From: Branchipolynoe longqiensis
Taxonomy: Eukaryota; Annelida; Polychaeta; Phyllodocida; Polynoidae
Assembly (NCBI GenBank): GCA_030323885.1
Contig: CM059187.1
Coordinates: 127,329,525-127,393,524, forward strand
DNA: 64,000 nt
Reading direction: 5' to 3'
A model generated the notes under the pieces. The model did not search any database, was not told the DNA's origin, and saw only the letters and a program-made list of their open reading frames with translations. Below are positions 32,100 through 41,966 of the stretch, piece after piece. Numbering within the stretch: position 1 is the first letter of the stretch; every line of letters begins with the position of its first letter. The translations under genes and the position numbers were made by a program.

Positions 32100-32750
32100 T
32101 GGATTGACTGCTGATTGTTTAATGCTGTGTTGGCAGGCTGGGTTGTACTCGAGGTTAAAATATATTGGTTTTGATTCTGTCAATTTTGTTAATCACATTT
32201 ATATCCCTACATTGAAATTTAAATGAACCTCTGAAATGGTCCGATTTGTGTATCAAATGACAGGAAAGATTATCTCAGACACAATTTTGAATTGGTTAGA
32301 TTTGTGTGAGATGACTGCAAAATTTAAATCACAAAAACATAGTTATAATTACAGGAGGCCATCCAGTCCAGGTGTTCTTAGGAACGGGAAAATTTGTACA
32401 CGCTTTAAGGTATCACATGATATTTTTATTAAACATTGTTGGCTCAAGGCCATTCAATCTAAATGTCCAAATAGAATATTTCTGAGTCCCAGTGGACACT
32501 GACACTTAATGCACTCACGGAGTAGTTCTCTAGTAAGGAAAACTGTATGAGTCAGCCAAGAGTGGCAATGCAGCATCGAGTGAGGACTACTTGGACCCGC
32601 CAACACCGAACACGATACTATGGCTGTTCTTCAATGCATGGGGTAATGTTCTGCAACCTGTTGTTTGGATCCTCATCTCCTTTATGTTATCCTTTTGATT
32701 TTATATATTTGAGAATCAGTGGCCTCAGATTAAAAACGAATCGATATCAT
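32100..32750 (-). pseudogene. I-1 LINE 3' end, heavily decayed
   Basis: Read on the minus strand, the region holds the end of an I/Nimb-like LINE. The C-terminal domain is near 32480-32650 (+ strand words AGTCAGCCAAGAGTGGCAAT and CACTGACACTTAATGCACTC correspond to 33230-33310 of the better copy), and the tail is at 32100-32150 (GATTGACTGCTGATTGTTTA). Many stops and frameshifts are present. It lies directly behind a second copy in the same orientation. Confidence 0.7.
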
Positions 32751-33073
32751 TAATAAAAATATAAGAAAATATAGAGTAAAGCATGTATATAAATTGAAAA
32801 AGCAAGGTAGTAGCGGAGGAAAACAGAAATTCTAGATTGATTGATTGGTGGTTGCTTTACGCCGTGTCGGCAGCATAGGCCATATTCACGGCGAGAAATG
32901 TTTGATTTTTGTTCAAACCATCGCTTTTACATGTAAAAGCAGACAATCAATTATGGGCCAATAGACACTAATTAAATTAGAAAGCTCACAATCATATATC
33001 TGTGGTCAAGGGAAACAAATTCCCATAGAAAAAGAAAAGTTTCATTAATAATTAATAGAATCCATTTAGTAAA

Positions 33074-33350
33074 CTATATAAGGTGGTACAGTCCAGCTGC
33101 CCTCAAAAAGGCTAAAATGTTTTCCTGTTTTACCTTAGTAAAAAGGTCATGCATACTGCCTGCAGTGTAGAACCGTTGGCGCAGGGCCAAAAAATCAACG
33201 CAACTTAGTGAAATGTGTTTGAGTGTCAGTGGGGACTGACACCCAATACATTCAGGGGGAGGTTCCCCCTTGAGCAGAAAAGCATGTGTAAGCCACGAGT
33301 GGCCAACACGGCAGCGACTAAGGACCACTTGTGTCGCCGACCTCTCGCAT
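33074..33350 (-). pseudogene. C-terminal CCHC-type domain of the same LINE ORF2, frameshifted
   Basis: After a frameshift near 33360 the minus strand reads TQVVLSRCRVGHSWLTHAFL, then LKGEPPPECIGCQSPLTLKH and ISLSCVDF. The Cys-x2-Cys...His...Cys pattern (ECIGC...KH...SC) is the terminal zinc-knuckle-like motif seen at the end of many I, Nimb and jockey-group ORF2 proteins, probably for nucleic acid binding. It ends GLYHLI and a stop at 33074. A single frameshift separating two otherwise open blocks points to a fairly young dead copy. Confidence 0.8.
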
Positions 33351-34152
33351 GAGTCTGTGGTGGCTTTCCCACAGATGGTTCAATTTCTTTAAGTTTATTG
33401 ATGTTTTCATCCCACTCATGTTGCCATTTGGATTTTATGTGGGTGGCTATTAGTGGTTTCAGATCAGAGTGAGGGATCAGACACGGTTCAAGATCACAGT
33501 TCAGGGCCTTCTTCGCAGCCCGATCAGCTCGTTCGTTTCCTTGTATGCCAGCATGGCCAGGCACCCAGCACAGGTGGATATCATACCCATCTGTTGTCAG
33601 TTGGTTCATTTTATAAATGACCATTGCTAGAATAGGGTGATTCGTTTTCAGTCCAGCAACAGCCAGGAGGCAAGAGAAGGAATCACTGTATATAACATAG
33701 TTAGTGTGGTTGGATACCTCGATACACTCCAAAGCGAGAAGGAGTGCTCGGGCCTCTGCAGTGAAAATCGAGCTCTGATCGGGCAAACGTACACCAAATT
33801 TTTCCCGTCGGCAGACTGCCGCAGCAGCTACCCGGCTTTGGTCTTTCGAACCATCAGTATATATGGAGAGGTGGTCTGCAAACTGGCCTTGAATCTCTGC
33901 ATGCAGTCCTTTGTACTCGAGTGGATGTGTCCCAGATTTCCTCAGTTCCGTGAGTCGGAGGATAACCGATGGCTTTCTCATCGACCACGGGGGATGTTCT
34001 GGGACTTTGGCATCCTCCAACACGTCCAAATCCACGCCTAAGGCCTCCAAATGAGGTTTCATTCGGAGCCTCAGTGGCCGGATGTAATTTGGCCTGGCTT
34101 CATACCTGGATTCGTCATGTTGCTCGAATAGACAATTGTGTGCAGGATTCAA
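33226..34152 (-). pseudogene. RNase H domain of I/Nimb-like LINE ORF2 (remnant)
   Basis: The 308-residue open frame contains a type I RNase H domain at about residues 93-215. All four acidic positions are present: Asp100 in IYTDGSK, Glu133 in FTAEARAL, Asp157 in YSDSFS and Asp210 in GNERADRAAK, with WVPGHAGI before the last. In the intact element this domain would remove the RNA strand of the RNA-DNA hybrid during target-primed reverse transcription. Residues 1-90 are the linker after the RT. The listed start is arbitrary: the frame is open further upstream to a stop at 34186-34188 and no true start exists. The frame is lost near residue 265 (about 33360); the correct C-terminus continues in another frame at 33074-33350. 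Confidence 0.85.
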
Positions 34153-34315
34153 TGCATTAGTTTTTAGAAATTCTAGAAGAGTGAGCTAGGCTTGTCTAGC
34201 ATGACAATAGCGGATAGCTTATCTGATATCACTATCTCTGATGCTGATAACATTCTCTTCGACAGGATACCAATGTGCCTTCCGGTTATTCATACATTTG
34301 TTTTGTGATTTTTTG

Positions 34316-34565
34316 AATGCACAAAACCAGACGGGATGACCGAATGAGTGGCGCTCGGCATTATTAGGATAGGGCAAGGACTGGTTGGCTCAGTGTCAGG
34401 ATAATGTGACTGAGTGGGATATCAGTTCATGGTGCTGGTGGCCTGGTCTTCCAGTGGGGCAGCACTATAAATTCGTCAGGAGTGCGCACTGTCACAAGTC
34501 GGTACCCATCCTGATATGTTGCTAGGACGTAAAACAACAACAAACAACAAACATTAATGCACAAA
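34316..34565 (+). mobile_element. SINE-1a with internal deletion and 10-bp target duplication
   Basis: The target duplication AATGCACAAA is at 34316-34325 and 34556-34565. The head (CCAGACGGGATGACCGAATG) jumps directly to GCGCTCGGCATTATTAGGAT, losing about 100 bases including the B box. The tail also lacks ACCTTAGA. The B box is gone, so it could not be transcribed by RNA polymerase III now; the deletion may predate or follow insertion. Confidence 0.88.
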
Positions 34566-35253
34566 CTGATGCAAATTTATATCCATAGTTCTAACATGCA
34601 ATGCGTAGTGGGGGTTGTCTGCAGCTCATAAATAATATAATTATTAAAGTTGATTAGGAACTGACACTCCACAATTATAGAGGAGCATCCTAAAGTTGCT
34701 GAGAAAACTTATTATTCTCCTAAATTATTCCCTCTCCTTTCAATGCCTCCCACAGGGAAATATAAAATATTTTAGCTCCAACCCAGGAGGTGTGATTTGA
34801 TTCTTCAGTAAATAGTAATAAAACCTGATTAATGTTTCGTTCCCCTTTTTCGGATGCTATCTAATTGTCCTACATTATCCATTTGGTGTGATGGCTCTTG
34901 CTAATTAATTAAAATAAACTGAGGTGGGCCAGTGCAGTTTGAATGACTCCCACTTTGATTGGGTCTTTCTCTAATTGGTTGCAATAAAGTGTACCAGCGT
35001 TTTGCCTTGTTACAGATATTAAGTTGGGTTTTTTTTCTTTAAAAAAAAGAAGAAGATATTATATTCTGCTGTGGAATCAGTGCGGAGTATGAGCTCTATG
35101 AAACCGGGGTCAGGTTATGGTGGCAGCCTGTAACATAATTTATGCAATTCACATAACAACAAGGTGCTCTCCAAGGATAGCAATGCTTAGAAACCACTAC
35201 ACAGTGAGTTAACTACCAAGGCGATATTACGTGATGTAACAACGGTTTGACTG
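34566..35253. other. No gene seen
   Basis: AT-rich to 35090, then mixed. No family was recognised. Confidence 0.5.
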
Positions 35254-35339
35254 GCCTATCCCTCACTTCCGGTTCGATCTGCATCCAAACAGCATCGCCT
35301 ATCCCTCACTTCCGGTTCGATCTGCATCCAAACAGCATC
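35254..35339. repeat. 43-bp tandem duplication
   Basis: GCCTATCCCTCACTTCCGGT... occurs twice without change (35254-35296 and 35297-35339). ACTTCCGGT in each copy matches an ETS-family core. Confidence 0.85.
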
Positions 35340-35420
35340 TCTAGTCTGTGCTGTTGTTTTAATTTATTCCGCAGGGGAAGATCGAATTGCGTACACATGG
35401 TCTTTTCCCTTCCGCTGCGA

Positions 35421-35462
35421 CCAGACGGGGTGGCCGAATGAGTAGATCGTCCCGGTCTCTGT
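35421..35462 (+). mobile_element. SINE-1a head fragment
   Basis: CCAGACGGGGTGGCCGAATG, then AGTAGATCGTCCCGGTCTC; similarity stops before the B box. Confidence 0.65.
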
Positions 35463-35534
35463 GAGGAGGGAGGAGGGTCATTGGGTGGAGTGATTTATCC
35501 GCCATTTGGGTCACTGTGAAAACAAGTGCTGTAG

Positions 35535-35718
35535 GTTGGTTGGTTGTTGGAGTTTTACGTCCTGGCAACCTCGAAGTTTATACCAGTACGGATACCTACT
35601 TGTGACTGTTTGCAGTCATGGCAACTGTATAGTGCTACCCCACTGGGAAATCATGACCCAATATCCCACTGTCACATTATCCTGACACTGAGCTAGCTAA
35701 CCACTCCTTTCTCTATCC
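35535..35718 (-). mobile_element. SINE-1 3' part joined to Ty3-1
   Basis: GGTTGTTGGAGTTTTACGTC (complement of the tail) through body blocks to CCTTTCTCTATCC at about 35718, where it abuts the protease-coding sequence of Ty3-1. Either the SINE inserted there with later loss of the rest, or a deletion fused them. Confidence 0.8.
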
Positions 35719-36782
35719 CCCGAAAATGTTACCAACGTACATTTTGTCGGTTGCAGAACCACGTTCTTGAGCCTGTTATACACATTTATGGGAATTATGT
35801 TGGCCTGGGACCCTGTATCTAGCTTGAATTCCACTTCTTCAGCGTTGAGCGAAAGGGTAGCAAACCACAATGAAGTGTCACTTTTGTCGGGTTGTGACAG
35901 ACACCCAATGAATAAGTCATTATCCATATCATATTCACTTTCAATGTCAATGGGTGCTGGGTTATTGTCATCGACTTGTATTACATTCAGGCTTGCATAA
36001 TTCGGTCGTTTTGTTTTACACACTTTAGAAAAATGCCCCAGTAAATGACACTTAGAACATTGCTTCCTTTTGGCTGGACATTGCCCTGGCACATGCATGT
36101 AACCACACCTACCACACTGTGTGCGAGTTGCATTTGGTTTCGCTTGACTGCGCTGACCTGTCCAGGACGGCGCATGTGGTGTGGTCAGAGCGGGTGGCTT
36201 TGGGCGCACACTGACAGAGTCTACTTGTTCGACCTCCATTGTCGCTGTCGTGTCTGACAATAGGGTGGCACGGTGTTCACTCAACCGACATGTTTCAATG
36301 CATTGCTCCAACGTCAGGTTGGCTGTCTGAAGCAGACGGTCTCGTAACTTTGCTTCTTTGACACCGCAAACCAACCTGTCGCACAGCATGGAGTCAGTCA
36401 GGTTGCCATAGTTACAGTGTGCAATGCGATACTGCAGTTCCCTAATGTATGTGTCCATTGACTGTGTCGTTTGCTGTAGTGAGTTGAACTTATAACGGAT
36501 AACCGTTATGTTGGTTTTCACTTCACAATATGTGCGGAATGCTTCAGTTAGAGGTTGTATTTTGTCAATGATACTAGTGTCACTTTTGAGTGTTCGATAC
36601 ACTTTTTGTGCCTCGGCACCGGCTACATGCAAAAATACCGCGCACTGTACCTTCTCGGGCTTGGAATTTACTCCCGCGGCTGCAGCGTAATACTCGTAGG
36701 AATCATACCACATTTCCCAGTTCAATGACATGTTGTCCTCCAAGTTTAGTGGTCCTGGGGGTTTTAGCCCTGTGAGCGACAT
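35697..36782 (-). pseudogene. Ty3/mag-like retrotransposon gag-protease, truncated
   Basis: A 361-residue open frame starting ATG at 36782, just downstream of the primer site. Residues 1-200 are a retrotransposon Gag (capsid-like, rich in Gln/Leu, with FRTYCEVKTN and LRDRLLQTANLTLEQC typical of Ty3/mag-group Gag). Two zinc knuckles follow: Cys223-Cys226-His230-Cys235, and Cys242-Cys245-His250-Cys255. An aspartic protease start with FKLDTGSQANIIP lies at residues 319-331 (catalytic Asp322). The frame loses homology at about residue 354, where SINE-1 sequence takes over, so the last few codons are not its own. Reverse transcriptase, RNase H and integrase are missing. In the intact element Gag packages the RNA and the protease matures the polyprotein. 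The gag-pro part itself has no stop or frameshift, so the loss looks recent. Confidence 0.85.
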
Positions 36783-36790
36783 TGTGAGTT

Positions 36791-36807
36791 CCTATTATCT
36801 GACACCA
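36791..36807 (-). promoter_or_regulatory. Primer binding site, tRNA-Leu-type
   Basis: On the minus strand TGGTGTCAGATAATAGG follows the LTR directly. Its first nine bases are complementary to a tRNA 3' end CTGACACCA, as in leucine tRNAs, a usual primer for mag-group elements. The ATG of gag lies 8 bases further. Confidence 0.75.
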
Positions 36808-36971
36808 TGTAATAAAGGATAAACTCTCAAATGACTGCACACGTTGAAGGCTAGTTCCAAACTGTTTTATTCTGGTCTCCCCTACCGCCACGCCCCCAAT
36901 GACGTCACTCGGGGTTCCCCACCTCACGTGGTGGGGTATCCCCAATGCATACATATATATATATCACAACA
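36808..36971 (-). repeat. 5' LTR of Ty3-1, about 164 bp
   Basis: On the minus strand it begins TGTTGTGATATATATATATG and ends CCTTTATTACA (TG...CA). It contains a TATA-like run near its start, a CRE word TGACGTCA at 36900-36907, an E-box CACGTG at 36925-36930 within a larger CCCCACC/GGTGGGG inverted repeat, and AATAAA in CCAGAATAAAACAG. The outer border is inferred from the TG dinucleotide. No 3' LTR is present. Confidence 0.7.
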
Positions 36972-37485
<514 letters not shown>

Positions 37486-37576
37486 CTCAACACCTACTGG
37501 ACAGCCCGTTGAACCCCAGTAGTATAGGACGCGATTGCTCTATGGTAGGTGGCCTCTTCCAAAGAGCCCAGCCACA

Positions 37577-37634
37577 CCCGTCCTGATATGACCTTAGTTG
37601 TTGCCAGGACATAAAACTCTAACAACCACCCAAC
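37577..37634 (+). mobile_element. SINE-1 tail only
   Basis: CCCGTCCTGATATGACCTTA, GTTGTTGCCAGGACATAAAA and CCAACCAAGC end. Confidence 0.78.
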
Positions 37635-38087
37635 CAAGCAACAGTGAAAGACAACATCATGTGTTGTGCATGCACTTTCCCACATGTGTACGACCTATTG
37701 TGGGGTGTAATCTGCCAGTAGCAATGTTTCGACATTTTCAACATGCGTCAGCTGTTAATGAGGTGTATAAACACCTGAAAGGACACCGACTCATGGGAGA
37801 TTGCCATGGCAACGCTCTGCGGTGTGATGCTGATGATCGGCCACTCTGAGCGTCACTTATTAATGTTGCCAGTATGCGAGCTGCGGATTCTCGGAATGAT
37901 TATTGATGCCGCAAGCAGAAGGCGATAATTGATACAGAGAAGCGACGATAGGGGGCGCCTGTAACAATATGGCCACGCTGCCTGCCTATACTGACCCCAT
38001 TTTATAATCTGGGTTATCTTGCTCGCTGGGTGATATCAGGGTTATCAGTGTTTCTGGTGCAATATTATTATTGTTATTATTACTAAA
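37635..38087. other. No gene seen
   Basis: Mixed composition with a GATAGGGGGCGCC word near 37948. No exon could be defined. Confidence 0.45.
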
Positions 38088-38324
38088 TGGTTGTTTTGTT
38101 GGTTGTTCTGCCCCACTGGGAGACCAGGCTGCCAGCACCATGACCTGATATCCCACTCAGTGACATTATCCTGACACTGAACCAACCAGTCCTTGCCGTA
38201 TCCTAATAATGCCAATTTTTAAGTCATTGGTTTGACTCGACCACGGTTCGAACCCGTGGGTTCGAATCCCCGATCTACCAAAACGGGAGCCGGACGTTCA
38301 ACTCATTCGGCCATCCTGTCTGGT
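38088..38324 (-). mobile_element. SINE-1a, tail part deleted
   Basis: A GTTGGTTGTT tail stub jumps to CTGCCCCACTGGGAGACCAG, losing about 75 bases of tail and body. Body and head then follow to CATCCTGTCTGG. The tRNA-like part has GGTTCGAACCC and GGTTCGAATCC in tandem. Confidence 0.82.
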
Positions 38325-38453
38325 TACAGCAGGTCGTGTATGACTTGACATGTTCACGTAGTTCCCAGTTCTCTCACAGGTGGTGCATAATATTAATATT
38401 TGCTCACACCAGTGATTCAGATTTGGTTTGATGGCGTTGTAGTTAGTTTGGCG

Positions 38454-38503
38454 CTCACTCACTCACTCACTCACTCACTCACTCACTCACTCACTCACTC
38501 ACT
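38454..38503. repeat. CACT tetranucleotide microsatellite
   Basis: About twelve pure ACTC units. Confidence 0.95.
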
Positions 38504-38815
38504 TAGCCAACAGCCCCAGTTTCTGTAGTCTCTGTCCGTATGCCATTCGAAACCCACTGATGGTTTTCCTTTAACAAAAATGAATATTAACTCATGGTGA
38601 GATTTTATTTCCTTGTGATTTGTAACAATTTCGGCGTGCAACACACTGTGAGGAAAAGGTCGATATAGAATATCCACCACAAGCCCACCCTCTGGTGGCG
38701 GTGTAAAGAATTATTGTTGTCGGTAGCAGTTTATTGCGAATGCTCTGTGATAAAGGTCTATTTATAGGTTCTATGTCACTCATGAGTTCCTCCACAAGTT
38801 GCCCAATCTTGTCCC
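38504..38815. other. No gene seen
   Basis: Unique sequence. ACCCTCTGGTGGC at 38687-38699 is a one-mismatch CTCF-like word on the minus strand. Confidence 0.45.
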
Positions 38816-39164
38816 TTTGGGCTTAGTTGTTTGTTGTTTTTACATCCTAGCAACATCTAAGGTCATATCAGGATGGGTACCGACTTGTGACAGTGTGCAC
38901 TCATGGCAACTTTATAGTGATGTCCCACTGGGAAACCAGGCCGTCAGCACCATGACCTGGTATCCCACTCAGTCAAATTATCCTGACACTGAGCACACCA
39001 GTCCTTGCCCTGTCCTAATAATGTCGAGCGCCTGGCTAGGAAGCAAGAAGTATCAATTTTTAACTCATTGCTTTGAGTCGACCGGCGTTCGAACCCACGA
39101 TCTATCAGCACGGGAGACGGACACTCTAACTCATTCGGCCATCCCGCCTGGTCTTTGGTCTTAG
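38816..39164 (-). mobile_element. SINE-1a, full length with target duplication
   Basis: TTTGGGCTTAG (38816-38826) and TTTGGTCTTAG (39154-39164) flank the element and differ at one base. It is complete from tail (TTTTTACATCCTAGCAACAT) to head (CGGCCATCCCGCCTGG). Confidence 0.9.
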
Positions 39165-39220
39165 TAATGTGTCGATGGAGGGCTAGGTAGGTACTGGAGT
39201 GTGCATGGTTCAAATGGTTT

Positions 39221-39331
39221 TATAAAGATGTACAGTTTGATGAAGGAATCAAATTTCCTAAACTAAAACATCCATCTACATTTGATTCTACATATCGGAC
39301 TTCAAAACTGGTACACTTATTAAACATTTAT
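39221..39331 (-). mobile_element. M-TTAA end fragment
   Basis: GATGTACAGTTTGATGAAGG, CATTTGATTCTACATATCGG and ACACTTATTAAACATTTATT match the reverse orientation of the family. Confidence 0.6.
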
Positions 39332-39619
39332 TGTGTTCTGGTAGCTTAATGCATCAATTAAAACTATTCCACCATAAAAGTATAAATGACATATTAAGAG
39401 GTCCAGTACAGTGCTGTGTTGCCACGACTACCTCCCACCCACCTTAGCCAACATACCAACCCTCAGATCCCAAACCCCACTCTCAACCCGATCCTGTGTC
39501 CAGGTTTGGCTAACTCAAATATGATATATTCACGAATGAGTGTAATGCAGGTAGACTTTATAATAAACTGGCCACTTCTAATGAGATCATCGGATGACGG
39601 GTAAAAAATATGCATTTTG

Positions 39620-40740
39620 GTTCAATCAGAGATGAGCATAGTGAATATATATGAACTTGGTACTATTAGTGAGATATGGGGTTAGCATACCGCATATACA
39701 CTGGGTACACTTAATGAGGTCAGTGCATATAACTGGGTACTATTAGTGAGATCAGGGATGAGGACAGTGCATATAAACTGGGTACTATTAGTGAGATCAG
39801 GGATGAGGACAATGCATATAAACTGGGTACTATTAATGAGATCAGGGATGAGGTTTGTTTGTTTGTTGTTGTTTTACGTCCTAGCAACATCTAAGGTCAT
39901 ATCAGGACGGGTACCGACTTGTGACAGCGCGCACTCATGGCGACTTGATAGTGCTGTCCCACTGGGAAACCAGGCCGCCGGCACCATGACCTGGTATCCC
40001 ACTCAGTCACATTATCCTGACACGGAGCACACCAGTCCTTGCCCTATCCTAATAATGCCGAGCGCCTGGCTAGGAAGCGACAAGTATCAATTTTAAAGTC
40101 ATTGGTTTGACTCGACCGGGACTCGAACCCACGACCCCGCGATCTACCAGCACGGGAGACGGACGCTCTAACTCATTCGGCCATCCCGTCTGGTCAACAG
40201 GGATGAGGACTGTGCATATAAACTGGGTACTATTAATGAGATCAGGGATGAGGACTGTGCATATAAACTGGGTACTATTGGTGATACCAGGGGTGAGGAC
40301 AGTACATATAAACTGGGTACTATTAGTGAGATCAGGGATGAGGACTGCATATAAACTGGGTACTATTGGTGAGACCAGGGGTGAGGACAGTGCATATAAA
40401 CTGGGTACTATTAGTGAGATCAGGGATGAGGACTGCATATAAACTGGGTACTATTGGTGAGACCAGGGGTGAGGACAGTACATATAAACTGGGTACTATT
40501 AGTGAGATCAGGGATGAGGACTGCATATAAACTGGGTACTATTAATGAGATCAGGGATGAGGACAGTGCATATGAACTGGGTACTATTAGTGAAATCAGG
40601 GATGAATACAACAAATATAACTGGGTACTATTAGTGACATAATGGATGAGCATAATGCTTAAATACTGGGTACTATTAAGGAGGTCATGGGTGAGCATAA
40701 CACGTATAAACTGGGTATTATTAATGAGATAGGGATGAGT
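39620..40740. repeat. 45-bp minisatellite array, interrupted by a SINE
   Basis: Unit: ACTGGGTACTATTAGTGAGA then TCAGGGATGAGGACAGTGCA and TATAA, with 42-base variants (deletion of AGTG). About 17 units are spread over 39620-39853 and 40198-40740. A few units resume at 41044-41070 beyond an M-TTAA copy. The Ile/Leu/Val-rich frames are repeat artefacts. Confidence 0.9.
39843..40208 (-). mobile_element. SINE-1a inserted in the 45-bp array
   Basis: CAGGGATGAGG at 39843-39853 and 40198-40208 flanks a complete, well preserved copy (tail TTGTTGTTTTACGTCCTAGC, head CGGCCATCCCGTCTGGTC). The flanking word is also part of the array unit, so it may be a target duplication or simple repeat phase. The copy is among the least diverged in the window. 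Confidence 0.9.
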
Positions 40741-40741
40741 A

Positions 40742-41043
40742 TAAGAATTTGATTCTACATATCTAGCTTAGATACTGATGCACTTATTAAGCGTTTGTTG
40801 CCACACAGACGGGAATAGTAAGGCAATTGAATAGATCATGTTACTGCAGAATGCTATGGTGTCAGAGTTTTGGCAAGCTTGCCAAAATTAATTTTGCATG
40901 GTTGCACTTCAAATATCTCAAAAGTTAGCTGCTTAAAGTAAAAGTTACTTCAAGCTAAAGTAAGGTACATTATAACGATCAACATAATGTATTTATCTCA
41001 GAAGATTTCTGAAACTCAAAACCATCGGACTCTGCAACTTTAA
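40742..41043 (-). mobile_element. M-TTAA, one end missing, in the 45-bp array
   Basis: Begins at AATTTGATTCTACATATCTA (about 50 bases of one end lost) and ends ACCATCGGACTCTGCAACTT followed by TAA. Array sequence (ATCAGGGATGAGCGTAACGC) continues after it. Confidence 0.78.
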
Positions 41044-41070
41044 GATCAGGGATGAGCGTAACGCGCATTA

Positions 41071-41624
41071 ACTGGTTGCTACAAATAAGATGTCATTGTC
41101 ATGGTTCCATCGAAGTGCTTGCCTTTTCGTTTTTATGTGGAGTGTTCTTGGTTACCTCGGGACTACCATATTTCTGGGAAAAGTTGTGTCACCATAATAT
41201 TACCTATATGCAAATGTTTCAGGCGGCATATCCTGCTGGATGTCAGTGGTAGTGTAATATAAAATGATTACGGTTTTCGCTGTGGATGGATGTATGTGTA
41301 TTAAATTGAGGTGAAACCATTGAACATTATCAAAAGTACACTCACATGATTATGAGTTGGGTCTACGATATTTAGAAACCAAAGGTTCGTGATAGCTTAC
41401 AACACAGATCTATAACTGTGCGAGATAAGGTCAGAGGTCCCGTAATTTCTGCACGTGTACGGCTACAGCTGGCCACTGCTACACTGGTCCATTCACGCAC
41501 TGCTCCATCCATACCTCCAGCATGGTCGCGCGGAGTAGAGCAAGTCACCGACACATCGGGCCTGTTTTACCTTCAATACACTTACAATATATTTTCATCG
41601 CTATCGACTGATCTAAGCCACACC
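41071..41624. other. No certain gene; CpG-rich leader before a candidate exon
   Basis: AT-rich to 41390, then GC-richer (CGTGTACGGCTACAGCTGGC, CATGGTCGCGCGGAGTAGAG) up to the ATG at 41625. It could be a 5' UTR or promoter. Confidence 0.3.
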
Positions 41625-41703
41625 ATGCCCAGCTGGTGGGGATACTTTGTTCTATTAATTCTCAATTCTGCGTTGACTGTGTTGCTGTTAGATATTTTCG
41701 TAG
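41625..41703 (+). CDS. Candidate first coding exon: hydrophobic leader
   Basis: ATG at 41625 in a good context (CACACCATGC) opens 26 codons. They encode a short polar start (MPSWW) and then one hydrophobic stretch (YFVLLILNSALTVLLLDIFV), as expected of a signal peptide or a first membrane span. The exon would end at 41703, with a near-perfect donor GTAG/GTGAGT. The preceding 250 bases are CpG-richer than the surroundings. No following exon is recognised in the window and the intron would have to run through repeats, so the call rests on leader plus donor only. An in-frame extension upstream exists but has no coding character. It could equally be chance. Confidence 0.3.
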
Positions 41704-41966
41704 GTGAGTTAAAATTAATATTTCTTTAATCTAATTTGTATAATGTTAGTTGTTAGTCATTAGTGACACGGCCACCTGGCGCTTCTCGCATATATGTACT
41801 AAGTAATTTACCTGTGGCCAGGTGAGATGCAGGTGGACAAGGGCCTCTCTATCTACCACCAGGTGGCGGCACAGCACATCTCAAACATGTTTGCGGCATC
41901 AGTCACGTGGTTGACATTGCGCGCGCGTGTAGTTAACTGTGTGGTGAATAATGTGTGACATTTGTT
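41704..41966. other. Cluster of CACCTG/CAGGTG words
   Basis: Between 41768 and 41870 there are five CANNTG words of CACCTG/CAGGTG type (CCACCTGGCG, TACCTGTGG, CCAGGTGAG, GCAGGTGGAC, CCAGGTGGCG). Together with the CTCF-like site they suggest a regulatory segment in the putative first intron. Confidence 0.35.
41856..41869 (+). promoter_or_regulatory. CTCF-like motif
   Basis: CCACCAGGTGGCGG fits CCASYAGRKGGCRS at every position. Confidence 0.35.

Larger units (their letters stand above)
32826..34188 (-). mobile_element. I/Nimb-like LINE, 3' part with RNase H
   Basis: A 5'-truncated non-LTR retrotransposon in minus orientation. Coding sequence runs from about 34186 to 33074, the 3' UTR from 33073 to about 32850, and the tail GCCGACACGGCGTAAAGCAA ends in CAATCAATCAATC at 32826. 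Endonuclease and reverse transcriptase are absent, so the copy is dead. Presence of an RNase H domain after the RT is a hallmark of the I superfamily. The tail resembles the SINE-1 tail, suggesting this LINE type mobilises SINE-1. Confidence 0.85.

Noticed and set aside
38799..39164. 121-codon open frame
   Set aside because: Lies inside a SINE-1 copy; the same peptide words recur in other SINE-1 copies (18721, 39746).
39620..40740. CRISPR-like or gene-encoded peptide repeat
   Set aside because: The 45-bp unit is tandem without spacers, and frames change with 42-base variants.
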